A stretch of 64,000 bases of DNA from Sphingomonadales bacterium (GTDB lineage Bacteria; Pseudomonadota; Alphaproteobacteria; Sphingomonadales; Sphingomonadaceae), in assembly GCA_016714795.1 (NCBI GenBank), contig JADKCA010000001.1:434001-498000 (forward strand). Direction: 5' to 3'. The notes beneath the pieces are model-generated. The model worked only from the letters and a program-made list of their open reading frames with translations. It did not search any database and was not told where the DNA came from. Positions within the stretch are counted from its first letter, which is position 1. Each line of letters starts with the position of its first letter. Made by a program: the position numbers and the translations under genes. Shown here piece by piece: positions 42,989 through 51,254 of this stretch.

Positions 42989-43751
42989 TCAGGAGACCGC
43001 CTTGTAAATCCCGAAGGCGCTGGTCAGTGTCAGAACCACACCGACCATGATCATCAGCGGTCTGGCCGGAATGTGTTTGGTCAGCCAGGCTCCTGCCGGG
43101 GCCGCGATGATGCCGCCGATCAGAAGGCCAATCACGGGCGCGGTAAAATCCTTGAAGCCCAGCGACGCGATGAAGGCGGCCGAAACCGCAATGGCGAGAA
43201 AGAATTCAGCGAGGTTGACCGTCCCTACCGTCAGGCGCGGATTATGCCCCTGAATCAGCAGGTTGGACGTGACGACCGGACCCCAGCCTCCGCCGCCGGT
43301 TGCATCCAGAAAGCCGCCCAGAACGCCCACAGGCTCGATCACTGTGGCGTTGCGTTCGGCAATGGCGTGGCCAAAACCGCGCCACAATATATAGAGCCCG
43401 ATCAGCGTGAGATAGGCCAATACGAATGGCTTGGCGACTTCGGCATGGATGTTGGTCAGAACCACTGCACCCAGAACGCCCCCTGCCATGCCAGAAATGG
43501 ACAGTCGCAGCACAGCTGCCAGTCAATGTTCCTGTGGAGATATGGCTGATGCCGCCAATGCCGCCCGTGAACGCCTTGATGATGTGCACATAGGATGAGG
43601 CAAGGGCAGGGGGGACGCCCATAGCCAGAAGTGATGTGTTGGCAATCACGCCAAAGGCCATGCCGAGCGCGCCATCGACGAGCTGAGCGAGAAAGCCGAT
43701 CCCGATAAAGGGCAGGACCGCTTCCATCAATTCGGCATTAAACTCTGGCAT
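42989..43751 (-). CDS. TSUP-family permease (frameshifted as read)
   Basis: Two overlapping frames together encode one TauE/SafE (TSUP) permease. The first part carries IGFLAQLVDGALGMAFGVIAN and ends at GGISHIST; the second runs from LRLSISGMAGGVLGAVVLTNIHAEV to the C-terminus. Adding one base in the TT at 43529-43530 and one near 43513 joins them as about 254 residues, matching the neighbouring paralogue in length and residues. About eight membrane helices. Family members move sulfite, sulfonates or other anions, and the substrate here is unknown. Confidence 0.8.
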
Positions 43752-43875
43752 CCGGTCTCGTCCCCCGTCGCCCGGCACAACTCAACAAAGCGGCCTGACA
43801 ACATGGTTTGCGCTTATGGCGAGTTGCCTTCAGACACAATGCAAGGGGGCACAAGAAATTCTAAAGGGTGCCAAA

Positions 43876-43908
43876 GACGCGACAGGTGGCGCAATCACCT
43901 GCCGCGTC
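43876..43908 (-). terminator. Hairpin after the second TSUP gene, possible terminator
   Basis: Arms GACGCGACAGGTG and CACCTGCCGCGTC pair with one internal mismatch around a 7-base loop, just after the end of the gene at 43920. There is no immediate T-run, so termination is uncertain. Confidence 0.45.
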
Positions 43909-43919
43909 CGCTGGTACAT

Positions 43920-44702
43920 TCAGGCCAGCGATTTGTAGAGGCTGAACAGGCTGGTGGCGGTCAACACAATGCCCACCATGAACAGCAAGGTCTTGGCCGG
44001 AAAGCGTTTGGCGAGCGCGGCACCCATCGGGGCGGCCATCAGCCCGCCAATGATCAGGCCCACGGCAGCGATGGTGAACGCCTCCAGGCCGATGGTTGCT
44101 ACAAAGGTCAGCGAGACCGTGGTGGTCAGGAAAAATTCGGCAGTATTTACGGTGCCAATCGTCTTGCGTGGTTCGGTGCCCTGAACGAGCAGGTTGGAGG
44201 TTACAACCGGACCCCATCCGCCACCGCCCGCTGCATCCAGAAATCCGCCGAGCAAACCCAGCGGGGCCACATATTTGGCGGGCTTATGTTCGATATGATG
44301 ATCCATCTCCCACGCGCGCCACAGCAGGTAAAGTCCGATACAGGTGAGGTAACCCATCACGAACGGTTTGGCGGCATCGGCGTGGATATTCGCCAGCACA
44401 TAGGCCCCCATAACGCCCCCGATCACGCCGGGGATTGCCAGCCTTCGGAACAGGTGCCAGTCGACATTCTTGTGCAGGATATGGCTGATGGCCGAAGCTG
44501 CGGTAGTGAAGCTTTCTACCACATGCACGCTGGCTGAAGCGCGGGCAGGCGGCAGGCCGACGATGCTCACCAGCAACGTGTTGGTGATGACGCCAAAGGC
44601 CATGCCCAACGCCCCATCCACCAATTGGGCGAGAAAGCCGACGCCAATGAACGGGATCATGGCCTGAATATGTTCGGCGGTCAGTTCGGGTAAGGGGAAC
44701 AT
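43920..44702 (-). CDS. TSUP-family permease
   Basis: 260 residues, intact. TSUP/TauE-SafE hallmarks are IPFIGVGFLAQLVDGALGMAFGVITN at the start and LGGFLDAAGGGGWGPVVTSNLL at the second repeat, with about eight helices. It is a tandem paralogue of the gene at 42989-43751. A strong GGAGGAG site lies about 8 bases before the ATG. The substrate is unknown, and TSUP genes often serve sulfur metabolism, though no sulfur genes other than cysE are nearby. Its upstream region runs into a 95-base pure G/C tract. Confidence 0.9.
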   Translation of the reverse strand: MFPLPELTAEHIQAMIPFIGVGFLAQLVDGALGMAFGVITNTLLVSIVGLPPARASASVHVVESFTTAASAISHILHKNVDWHLFRRLAIPGVIGGVMGAYVLANIHADAAKPFVMGYLTCIGLYLLWRAWEMDHHIEHKPAKYVAPLGLLGGFLDAAGGGGWGPVVTSNLLVQGTEPRKTIGTVNTAEFFLTTTVSLTFVATIGLEAFTIAAVGLIIGGLMAAPMGAALAKRFPAKTLLFMVGIVLTATSLFSLYKSLA

Positions 44703-44714
44703 GGTGTAACTCCT

Positions 44715-44809
44715 CCGGGGGGGGGGGGGGCGGGGGGGGCGGCGGGGGGGCCGGCGCCCCCGCGGCCGCCGGGGGGGGCCGCGGGGGGGGGCGGCCCGCC
44801 CGGCCCCCC
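44715..44809. other. 95-base tract of only G and C, probable sequence artefact
   Basis: Every base from 44715 to 44809 is G or C, with runs of up to 12 identical bases. It separates the second TSUP gene from ruvX. Nothing else in the window looks similar. The composition is unlike coding or regulatory DNA of this genome and suggests a low-quality or collapsed stretch, possibly hiding a missing gene. A short frame starting at 44850 (MSTELIEMGTDEP) runs into it. Confidence 0.8.
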
Positions 44810-44887
44810 ACCGGCTCGTCGGTTCCCATCTCGATCAATTCAGTAGACATTGGCGAGAAAGTAAATCTTCCGGCGGCGATATTTCGG

Positions 44888-45360
44888 CTATATGCGCCCC
44901 AAATGCGCCCCAAAGCAGCCAGTGCGCCTTCAAGAATGAAGGCGGCCGCCGCGTTGTCCACCCGTTCGGCGCGTTTGGCCCGGCTCATATCTTGCGCGAT
45001 CATCGCGCGCTGGACAGCGACGGTGGACCAGCGTTCATCCCATAACAGCAAAGGCGGCCCCAGTTTCTCAACATGCCGGGCAAAGGCACGGACAGATTGG
45101 GTGCGCGGCGTATCCTTCCCATCCATGCCGCGCGGCAGACCCATCACGATCCCCTTTACGGACTGAGCCCGGATCAGATCAGCCAGCGCCGCCATATCCG
45201 CCTTGAAGTCCTTGCGGCGGATCAGGCTGGCGGGGCTGGCAATCATCCAGCCGGCATCACACAAAGCCGTGCCAATCGTCTTGGTGCCAACATCAAGTCC
45301 GATCAGCCGACCGCAATCAGGCAGGGCCTGCGCAAAGAGTTCCGGCGATTCGGTAATCAC
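44888..45360 (-). CDS. ruvX: Holliday junction resolvase RuvX/YqgF (3' end frameshifted as read)
   Basis: RNase H-fold resolvase and rRNA-processing factor. Motifs are GLDVGTKTIG (Asp23), IVMGLPRGMDGKDTPR, LLLWDERWST and VDNAAAAFIL (Asp135). The conserved core ends near residue 150. As read there is no stop, and the frame runs on through the G/C tract to 44284. One extra C in the run 44908-44911 gives a TAG at 44888-44890 and 157 residues, a typical RuvX length. The start at 45360 overlaps the stop of the DUF3089 gene (45357). Confidence 0.85.
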
Positions 45361-46463
45361 CGCGCGGCCTTGAACGCCGCGAGGCGGGCCAGTGCGTCGG
45401 CCCGGATATTTGCCCAGAACAGGCTGTAATCATAGACATGATAATTGTTGCCCGGCATCATGTAGCTGCCCAGATCAATGGGGTTTCCGATCAGCAACAG
45501 GCCGCGTCCGGCACATCGGGCAGGCACCATGTTGGGGAGCAGCTCGCCCGAGGTCATTTCCGAATTTGCCTTCATGGTGCCTTGGTTAAAGCGTGTCGGC
45601 GCTTCCGGGAGCGTTCCGCCGGTCAGCGGGTTTGTACACAGCATCACCGTCGCCGCGTTGGATTGGCCATTCAGCCCTTTAGACGTATCGAACGAGTTGG
45701 TCAGATAGTCGGGCTCGGCTGGCTCGGCAAAGCTCTGCCAGCTCATGATGCACTGAGTCTGATCTTTGCGGCGACAGGGCATCAGGCCAAGGCTGGCTAG
45801 GTCATTTTCCACCGAAATCGGCCAGCCCACGACATAGGCCGCAACGATCCGCTGCGCGAGCGGTGTGCCCGAGACATGGTCCTTGAGCAGGCGGGTGAGG
45901 TGGAGCGAGCCCTGGCTATGCCCCGCCAGAATGATCGGACGATCCGGCGCGATTTGTGCCAGAAACGCGGCAAAGGCGGCTTCGACATCGGCATAAGCCA
46001 GCTTGATGGCGGGCGCGACATTGGGATTGGAGCCGAGGAAGGTGCCGAACGTTGCCTGACGATAGCGCGGTGCCCAGATATCGCCGGCCGCGTTGAAAAC
46101 ACTAGCCTGCATCCGCGTGATCATCACGGCGCGTTCATTCGCATCGGTATCATCCAGCGGCGCGTTCCAATGCGCACGATTGAGATAGGTGGTGGGGTGG
46201 ATGTAAAAAATGGCCGCCTCGCCTTTGCCCGCCGCAGCGCCCTTGGGAAGGAAGAGGGCGGGGCTGTCCTTCATGTCCGGTCTGGCCACCCACAATGAGG
46301 GTGCGGCGAAATCGGCGGCGGATTTGGGCGGCGCGCCTTCGAACGCCGAATTGGGCACGAACGCGATCCTGCCCAACTCCTGCGGCCAGAGCCGCAACGC
46401 CAGCAGCCCTGCCACGACCAGCACGATCATGGCGACAACCAGATAGAGAAACTTGCGCGCCAT
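45357..46463 (-). CDS. DUF3089 domain-containing protein (alpha/beta hydrolase-like)
   Basis: 368 residues with an N-terminal membrane anchor (LYLVVAMIVLVVAGLLALRL). The DUF3089 pattern is clear: AAIFYIHPTTYLNRAHWNAP, a nucleophile elbow GHSQGS (Ser183), VVGWPISVENDLASLG, and the late MVPARCAGRGLLLIGNPIDLG. The C-terminus has YHVYDYSLFWANIR with a possible catalytic His. It is probably a lipolytic or serine esterase in the periplasm, but the substrate is unknown. It overlaps ruvX and lies 3 bases from the EamA gene, all on the minus strand. Confidence 0.9.
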   Translation of the reverse strand: MARKFLYLVVAMIVLVVAGLLALRLWPQELGRIAFVPNSAFEGAPPKSAADFAAPSLWVARPDMKDSPALFLPKGAAAGKGEAAIFYIHPTTYLNRAHWNAPLDDTDANERAVMITRMQASVFNAAGDIWAPRYRQATFGTFLGSNPNVAPAIKLAYADVEAAFAAFLAQIAPDRPIILAGHSQGSLHLTRLLKDHVSGTPLAQRIVAAYVVGWPISVENDLASLGLMPCRRKDQTQCIMSWQSFAEPAEPDYLTNSFDTSKGLNGQSNAATVMLCTNPLTGGTLPEAPTRFNQGTMKANSEMTSGELLPNMVPARCAGRGLLLIGNPIDLGSYMMPGNNYHVYDYSLFWANIRADALARLAAFKAAR

Positions 46464-46466
46464 TCG

Positions 46467-47348
46467 TCACTCCTTGTTGCGCGTGGCCATCAGGCACCCT
46501 GTCACGATCAGGGCGCAGCCTGCAAGCGTGGTCAGTGTCACTTCTTCGGCAAAGAACCACCAGCCAAACAGGCTGGCCCAGATGAAAGCGGTATATTCGG
46601 TGGAGACCAGATGCTGCGTCTGCCCGCGCGCATAAGCCCAGGCGAGGATGAAGAGCGCATAGACGGTGAGGAGCGAGGCTCCGCTCATCCGCACCAGCGT
46701 GTCCAGCGTGGGCGTTTCCAGAAGGAAGGGTGCAAGCAGCCCCAATTGAGCCGATGCAACGAGATTCTGGAAAAAGGTAATCTCAATCGGCCCGGCGGCC
46801 TGCGCCTGCGCGCGCATCATGGTGATATTGGCAGCGTAAAGAATGGCGGAGATCATGATAGAGGCAAGGCCCCATACGGCATCGTCCGAAAAGTCGCCTG
46901 TTGCCCGCGCCGCAGCAATCACCACAACGCCCGACAGGCTGATCAGTGACGCCAATATGGCCCCCTGTTGCACCTTTTCATGCAGAAATACGGCAGAGAG
47001 ATAGATGGCGATCAGCGGGGCAACGAAGGACAGCGCAATCCCTTCCGCCAGCGGAACACGGGCAATGCCCCAGAAAAAGGTGAAGGCCATCACCGCCGAA
47101 ATCGAACCGCGCAGCATATGCAGCTTCATCGCGCGCGGATCGGGCCAGCGCTTGCGGGTGGCGAAATAGAGTGGGGTCATGATGGCAAGCGCGATCCAGC
47201 TGCGCCAGACCATGGCGTTATACGCCCCCAATTCCAGCGTCAGCGCCTTCATCACGGCGTCCATCACCGAAAAGGCCGCAATACCGCTCAGCGCCGCCGG
47301 ATAGGCAGCGCCTGTTGAAAGGCGGACGGGAGGCGTGGTGGTGGTCAT
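46467..47348 (-). CDS. EamA-type DMT transporter
   Basis: 293 residues with about ten membrane helices and two EamA repeats (AALSGIAAFSVMDAVMKALTLELGAYNAMVWRS; later AVWGLASIMISAILYAANITMMR). The DAVMKALT and TSTEYTAFIWASLFGWWFF segments fit the S-adenosylmethionine-transporter-like/EamA group, but the substrate cannot be assigned. The minus-strand cluster dinB - EamA - DUF3089 - ruvX is closely packed, so the genes may be co-transcribed. Confidence 0.9.
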   Translation of the reverse strand: MTTTTPPVRLSTGAAYPAALSGIAAFSVMDAVMKALTLELGAYNAMVWRSWIALAIMTPLYFATRKRWPDPRAMKLHMLRGSISAVMAFTFFWGIARVPLAEGIALSFVAPLIAIYLSAVFLHEKVQQGAILASLISLSGVVVIAAARATGDFSDDAVWGLASIMISAILYAANITMMRAQAQAAGPIEITFFQNLVASAQLGLLAPFLLETPTLDTLVRMSGASLLTVYALFILAWAYARGQTQHLVSTEYTAFIWASLFGWWFFAEEVTLTTLAGCALIVTGCLMATRNKE

Positions 47349-47372
47349 GCGCGGCTCTTCCTATGGGGCCGT

Positions 47373-48452
47373 TCAGCCAAAGTCCAATTCTCGCTGGGCG
47401 GGCGGGGCGCGATCATCCGCCTCCAATGTGGAAAGAGTGACACCGAGCAGGCGGATGCCCATTGGCGGAGGCATCAGCGGATCAAGCAGGGCTTCCACCC
47501 AATGGCAGATCGTTTCGGCATCGCGCACACCTTCAGGCAGTGTCTTGCTGCGGGTCACGGTGCGGAAGTCGGACCAGCGCAGTTTCAGCGTGATGGTGCG
47601 GCCGGTGATGTGATGCTTGTCGCAATGGGTGGCCACGCGCGCAATCAGCGGCAGCAGTGCCTCGATACAGGCCGGGCGTGTGGTGAGGTCGGGCGCGAAA
47701 GTCGTTTCGCAGCCAATGGATTTGCGTTCCTGATCCGGATTGACGGGGCGATGATCCACCCCGCGGGCAGCCCAATAAAGGTAGCCGCCAAATTTGCCGA
47801 ACGCCGCGTCCATCTGTTCACGGCTGAGCGTTTTCAAGTCGCTGCCCAGCACAATGCCCATCCGCTCCATCTTGGCGGCGGTGGCGGGGCCGACGCCATG
47901 GAATTTGCGCACCGGCAGGGCGGCCACGAATGCCTCTCCTTCGGATGGACGAATCACCGCAATCCCGTCGGGCTTGTTGATGTCTGACGCGATCTTGGCG
48001 AGGAATTTGTTGTAGGAGACACCCGCTGAAGCGGTGAGGCCGGTAACCGCCTTGATCTCCGCCCTTATGGCTTCGGCAATGCGCGTGGCGCTGGCTTCTC
48101 CCTTCATATTGTCGGTCACGTCCAGATAGGCCTCGTCGAGCGACAGCGGCTGCACCAGCGGTGTCCAGCTTTCGAATATGGCACGGATCTGCCGGGAAAC
48201 GGCGCGATAGACGTCGAAGCGGTGGCGGACGAAGATCAGGTCCGGGCAGAGCCGCCGCGCCTTTGCCCCTGGCATGGCAGAGCGGACGCCGAAGGTGCGC
48301 GCTTCATAGGACGCCGCTGCCACCACGCCGCGCTCGCTCGCTCCGCCCACAGCGACCGGCTTGCCGCGCAATTCGGGAAAGTCACGCTGCTCCACTGACG
48401 CGAAGAAGGCGTCCATATCGACATGGATGATCTTGCGGAGAGGAGGGGACAT
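47373..48452 (-). CDS. dinB: DNA polymerase IV
   Basis: Y-family translesion polymerase. 359 residues. Catalytic motifs are IIHVDMDAFFASVEQRD (Asp near residue 11), GGASERGVVAAASYEAR, and SLDEAYLDVTD. Helix-hairpin-helix and little-finger regions follow (KFHGVGPATAAKMERMG, KSIGCETTF). The C-terminus ends with RELDFG, close to the clamp-binding motif QxxLF found at the end of DinB proteins. A palindromic repeat lies just upstream of the start, and no LexA box is evident. Confidence 0.94.
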   Translation of the reverse strand: MSPPLRKIIHVDMDAFFASVEQRDFPELRGKPVAVGGASERGVVAAASYEARTFGVRSAMPGAKARRLCPDLIFVRHRFDVYRAVSRQIRAIFESWTPLVQPLSLDEAYLDVTDNMKGEASATRIAEAIRAEIKAVTGLTASAGVSYNKFLAKIASDINKPDGIAVIRPSEGEAFVAALPVRKFHGVGPATAAKMERMGIVLGSDLKTLSREQMDAAFGKFGGYLYWAARGVDHRPVNPDQERKSIGCETTFAPDLTTRPACIEALLPLIARVATHCDKHHITGRTITLKLRWSDFRTVTRSKTLPEGVRDAETICHWVEALLDPLMPPPMGIRLLGVTLSTLEADDRAPPAQRELDFG

Positions 48453-48461
48453 GCGAAGGGT

Positions 48462-48537
48462 TCGTCGCCCCCGCGCAGGCGGGGGCCGGGTTGGGTGAAA
48501 GGCGATCAGGCGGCCCCCGCCTGCGCGGGGACGACGA
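48462..48537. repeat. Palindromic repeat (CCCCCGCGCAGGCGGGGG type) upstream of dinB
   Basis: Arms TCGTCGCCCCCGCGCAGGCG and CGCCTGCGCGGGGACGACGA are inverted copies with an internal GGCCG/CGGCC extension. It is a variant of the dispersed family also seen at 34494-34567. It lies between dinB and the upstream carboxymuconolactone-decarboxylase-like gene, both transcribed to the left. Confidence 0.75.
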
Positions 48538-48545
48538 CTAACTTG

Positions 48546-49082
48546 TTACGCCGCCATCTTGTGCGTCGGTATGTTGCAGGCGGTATCCGTCCCCAGCACA
48601 TGCGCGACGCGACCAAGACCGATCCAGCAGGCGGTGCAATAGGCCAGATCGACAATTTCGGCATCGCTGAGGTGCGTCTTCACCTCCGCCCAGAAGGCTT
48701 CGTCTGCTGCCAGTCCCTGCGGATCATTCCCCATGCGCTGCGCAAACTGCACTGAGACACGCTCACGATCTGTCAGAGCGGACAGATCATTGGCGAGCAG
48801 GGCTTGGTAAAAGGCTTCGTCCGGTACATCGCCATTGCGAATCACGCCGCCTTCAAGACCCATGAAGCTCACATCACGTTCCGCGCGCCAGTTGCGGCAG
48901 ACAGTGCAGCCATTGATGACCGCTGTCGCAATGCGGGCGGCTTCGAAAATGCGCAGCGGCAGTTTGGAATGCTTGTAGGTGGCCTGCGAATAGGCCCCGG
49001 ATGCCGCGATCATTTCCGGCGCAAAATGCGCGCCGAGATTGGGGAACATCTGGTTGGGTTCACTGGGAATCGAAACGCGCAT
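48546..49082 (-). CDS. Carboxymuconolactone decarboxylase family protein
   Basis: 178 residues. The AhpD/CMD fold is indicated by ATAVINGCTVCRNWRAERDV (Cys59 and Cys62, with the usual following His replaced by Arg/Glu) and a later helix with LTDRERVSVQFAQRM, then DAEIVDLAYCTACWIGLGRVAHVLG. The CxxC pair suggests a thiol peroxidase-type member of the family rather than a decarboxylase. The function is not established. It stands alone, before the thiolase gene. Confidence 0.85.
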   Translation of the reverse strand: MRVSIPSEPNQMFPNLGAHFAPEMIAASGAYSQATYKHSKLPLRIFEAARIATAVINGCTVCRNWRAERDVSFMGLEGGVIRNGDVPDEAFYQALLANDLSALTDRERVSVQFAQRMGNDPQGLAADEAFWAEVKTHLSDAEIVDLAYCTACWIGLGRVAHVLGTDTACNIPTHKMAA

Positions 49083-49172
49083 GGGGGCTCTCCTCTTGGT
49101 TGAAAGGAGGATAGGCGTTTTGACAATGCAGGCAAGCCGATGCTCCGGGCACGTCCCGGAGCATCGATTGAA

Positions 49173-50357
49173 TCACACCAATTCGATCGCCACAGCGGTA
49201 CCTTCGCCGCCGCCGATGCAGAGCGATGCGATACCGCGCTTCAGGCCGCGGTTCTGAAGGGCGGCGATCAGGGTCGCCATCACGCGCGCACCAGAAGCTC
49301 CGATGGGGTGGCCGAGCGCGGTGGCACCGCCATTGACGTTGATCTTTTCCGCCGGGATGCCGAGTTCCTTCATGGCAATCATCGGGACGACCGCGAAGGC
49401 TTCGTTGACTTCGAACAGATCGACATCGTCCATGGTCCAGCCCGCCTTGGCCATGGCCTTCTGGATGGCGGGCACGGGGGCGGAGGTGAATTTGGAGGGT
49501 TCCTGGCTGTGGGTCGCCCACGCAACCATCTTCGCCTCAACCGTCAGGCCCTTTTCCTTCGCCACGCTTTCACGCGTGATGACGAGTGCAGCTGCACCGT
49601 CCGAGATGGAAGAGCTGTTGGCCGCCGTCACCGTGCCGTCCTTGGCAAAAGCGGGCTTCAATGACGGGATCTTCTCCGGCTTGGCGTTGCCGGGCTGCTC
49701 ATCGACCGACACGGTGACTGAACCACCGCGCCCCGAGACTTCGACCGGAGCCACTTCACGATCAAACGCGCCCGACGCAATCGCATCCTTGGCGCGCGTC
49801 AGCGAACGCAGCGCATAGTCATCCTGCGCTTCGCGCGTGAACTGATAGTGCGTGGCGGCTTCTTCCGCAAAGGTGCCCATCGCGCGACCGGGCTCATAAG
49901 CGTCTTCCAGGCCATCAAGGAACATCGAATCCTTGATCACGTCATGGCCCAGACGCGCGCCGGAGCGGTGCTTGGCGAGCAGATAGGGCGCGTTGGTCAT
50001 GCTCTCCATACCGCCCGCAACGACGACATCCGCCGAGCCCGCCAGCAACGCATCTGCCGCCATCATGGCTGCTTTCATGCCCGATCCGCACATCTTGTTG
50101 ATGGTAACGGCACCCGTAGAGACCGGAATGCCCGCACCCAGAGCGGCTTGACGCGCCGGGGCCTGACCCTGACCATGCGGAAGGCAGCAGCCCATGATGA
50201 CATCATCGACTTCGCCCGGATTGACGCCAGAGCGTTCGAGCGCGGCCTTGATGGCGACAGTGCCGAGCTGGTGGCCCGCAACGCTTGAAAACGCACCCTG
50301 CATACCGCCCATAGGCGTGCGGGCGTAGGATGAAATGACGATGGCATCAGTGCTCAT
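49173..50357 (-). CDS. Acetyl-CoA C-acetyltransferase (thiolase)
   Basis: 394 residues. Cys90 in INKMCGSGMKA is the acyl-accepting nucleophile. The C-terminal NVNGGATALGHPIGASGAR has the second catalytic His, and LCIGGGEGTA carries the proton-donor Cys. The length and lack of extra domains fit a biosynthetic-type thiolase (acetoacetyl-CoA), but a 3-ketoacyl-CoA thiolase role cannot be excluded. It is upstream of the propionyl-CoA module and reads to the left. Confidence 0.93.
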   Translation of the reverse strand: MSTDAIVISSYARTPMGGMQGAFSSVAGHQLGTVAIKAALERSGVNPGEVDDVIMGCCLPHGQGQAPARQAALGAGIPVSTGAVTINKMCGSGMKAAMMAADALLAGSADVVVAGGMESMTNAPYLLAKHRSGARLGHDVIKDSMFLDGLEDAYEPGRAMGTFAEEAATHYQFTREAQDDYALRSLTRAKDAIASGAFDREVAPVEVSGRGGSVTVSVDEQPGNAKPEKIPSLKPAFAKDGTVTAANSSSISDGAAALVITRESVAKEKGLTVEAKMVAWATHSQEPSKFTSAPVPAIQKAMAKAGWTMDDVDLFEVNEAFAVVPMIAMKELGIPAEKINVNGGATALGHPIGASGARVMATLIAALQNRGLKRGIASLCIGGGEGTAVAIELV

Positions 50358-50486
50358 GCTGCGAATCCTTTATCGCTGGAATGGTGTGTGGGCGGGTCGT
50401 TGCCCGCCCCCTTTCGGTCCTCTCCGACTCGAAAAATGTCGCAAACCCTTTCCGCAACGCAACGAAATTTGCAAGGGGCAGGGTGT

Positions 50487-51254
50487 TTACAGAAAATTGT
50501 TCGGCCAGATCATCGTGCGCCACATGTGAGCAGTGGGCGAGGTGTCGAAGCCCAGCCCTTCCTCCGGCTGTCGGAAGTTGCGACCGATAATGTCCGTGAA
50601 AAATTCGGGTTCCGGCACATCCTCCTCCTCAAAGAAGTAGATGTCGTTGATCGTCACCTGCCGTGCCGTCATGTACCATTTGTGGTTGCGGGCAATCTCT
50701 GCATCGCGCTGGAGATAGGCGGGCGGCACATAGTCCGGGCCGAAAAACAGCTTGTAGCTTTCCGGATATTCGTAACCCACGCTCTCATCTGCGAAATAGC
50801 GGAGCGGCTGGTGATATTGCACCGCCCATGCCACTTCTTCATCCACATATGGTGCAATCAGCTGCGCCCCCCAATAGCCATGGTCGGCGCGGATCAGGCA
50901 GCCATTGGCGATGTCATGCAGCAGGCATGCCATGACGATCTTTTCGTTGTGACCGCCCCGCAGCGCCCGCCGTGCGCTGCACAGCAAATGGCGGAAAGTG
51001 ATGGTGCCAAAGCGATGGTGAAAGAAGTCGAGCAGCGACGGCTTTTCCGGCATACGCGGCAAGGCGGGATTGTCTCCCATCATGCAGACGACGGCGGGGC
51101 TGAGATGTGCCAGCAGCGCCTCCTCATCAATCTCGTCGGGTGTGCCGATGCGGCCAACTGGGGCCGGGAAGATCAGGCGTTCGCGGCCAGTTTGCGGCCA
51201 TGGTCTATCTGCTTGGGTCATGTCGATCATCATGCCGTATGGCAAGGCTGTCAC
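50487..51254 (-). CDS. HD domain-containing protein
   Basis: 255 residues from a GTG at 51254. An alternative ATG (MIDMTQADRPW) begins a few codons in. The HD core is MACLLHDIANG with a preceding histidine-bearing helix (TFRHLLCSARRA) and following residues (IRADHGYWGAQLI, then WAVQYHQPLRYF) that could complete a metal site. It may be a phosphohydrolase, but the substrate is unknown. Its start overlaps the stop of the ScfR regulator (GTGA), so they are likely co-expressed. Confidence 0.8.
   Translation of the reverse strand: MTALPYGMMIDMTQADRPWPQTGRERLIFPAPVGRIGTPDEIDEEALLAHLSPAVVCMMGDNPALPRMPEKPSLLDFFHHRFGTITFRHLLCSARRALRGGHNEKIVMACLLHDIANGCLIRADHGYWGAQLIAPYVDEEVAWAVQYHQPLRYFADESVGYEYPESYKLFFGPDYVPPAYLQRDAEIARNHKWYMTARQVTINDIYFFEEEDVPEPEFFTDIIGRNFRQPEEGLGFDTSPTAHMWRTMIWPNNFL

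Noticed and set aside
44284..44880. C-terminal extension of ruvX through the G/C tract and over the TSUP gene
   Set aside because: The residues after about 150 have no RuvX counterpart. One base restores a normal stop, so the extension is an artefact.
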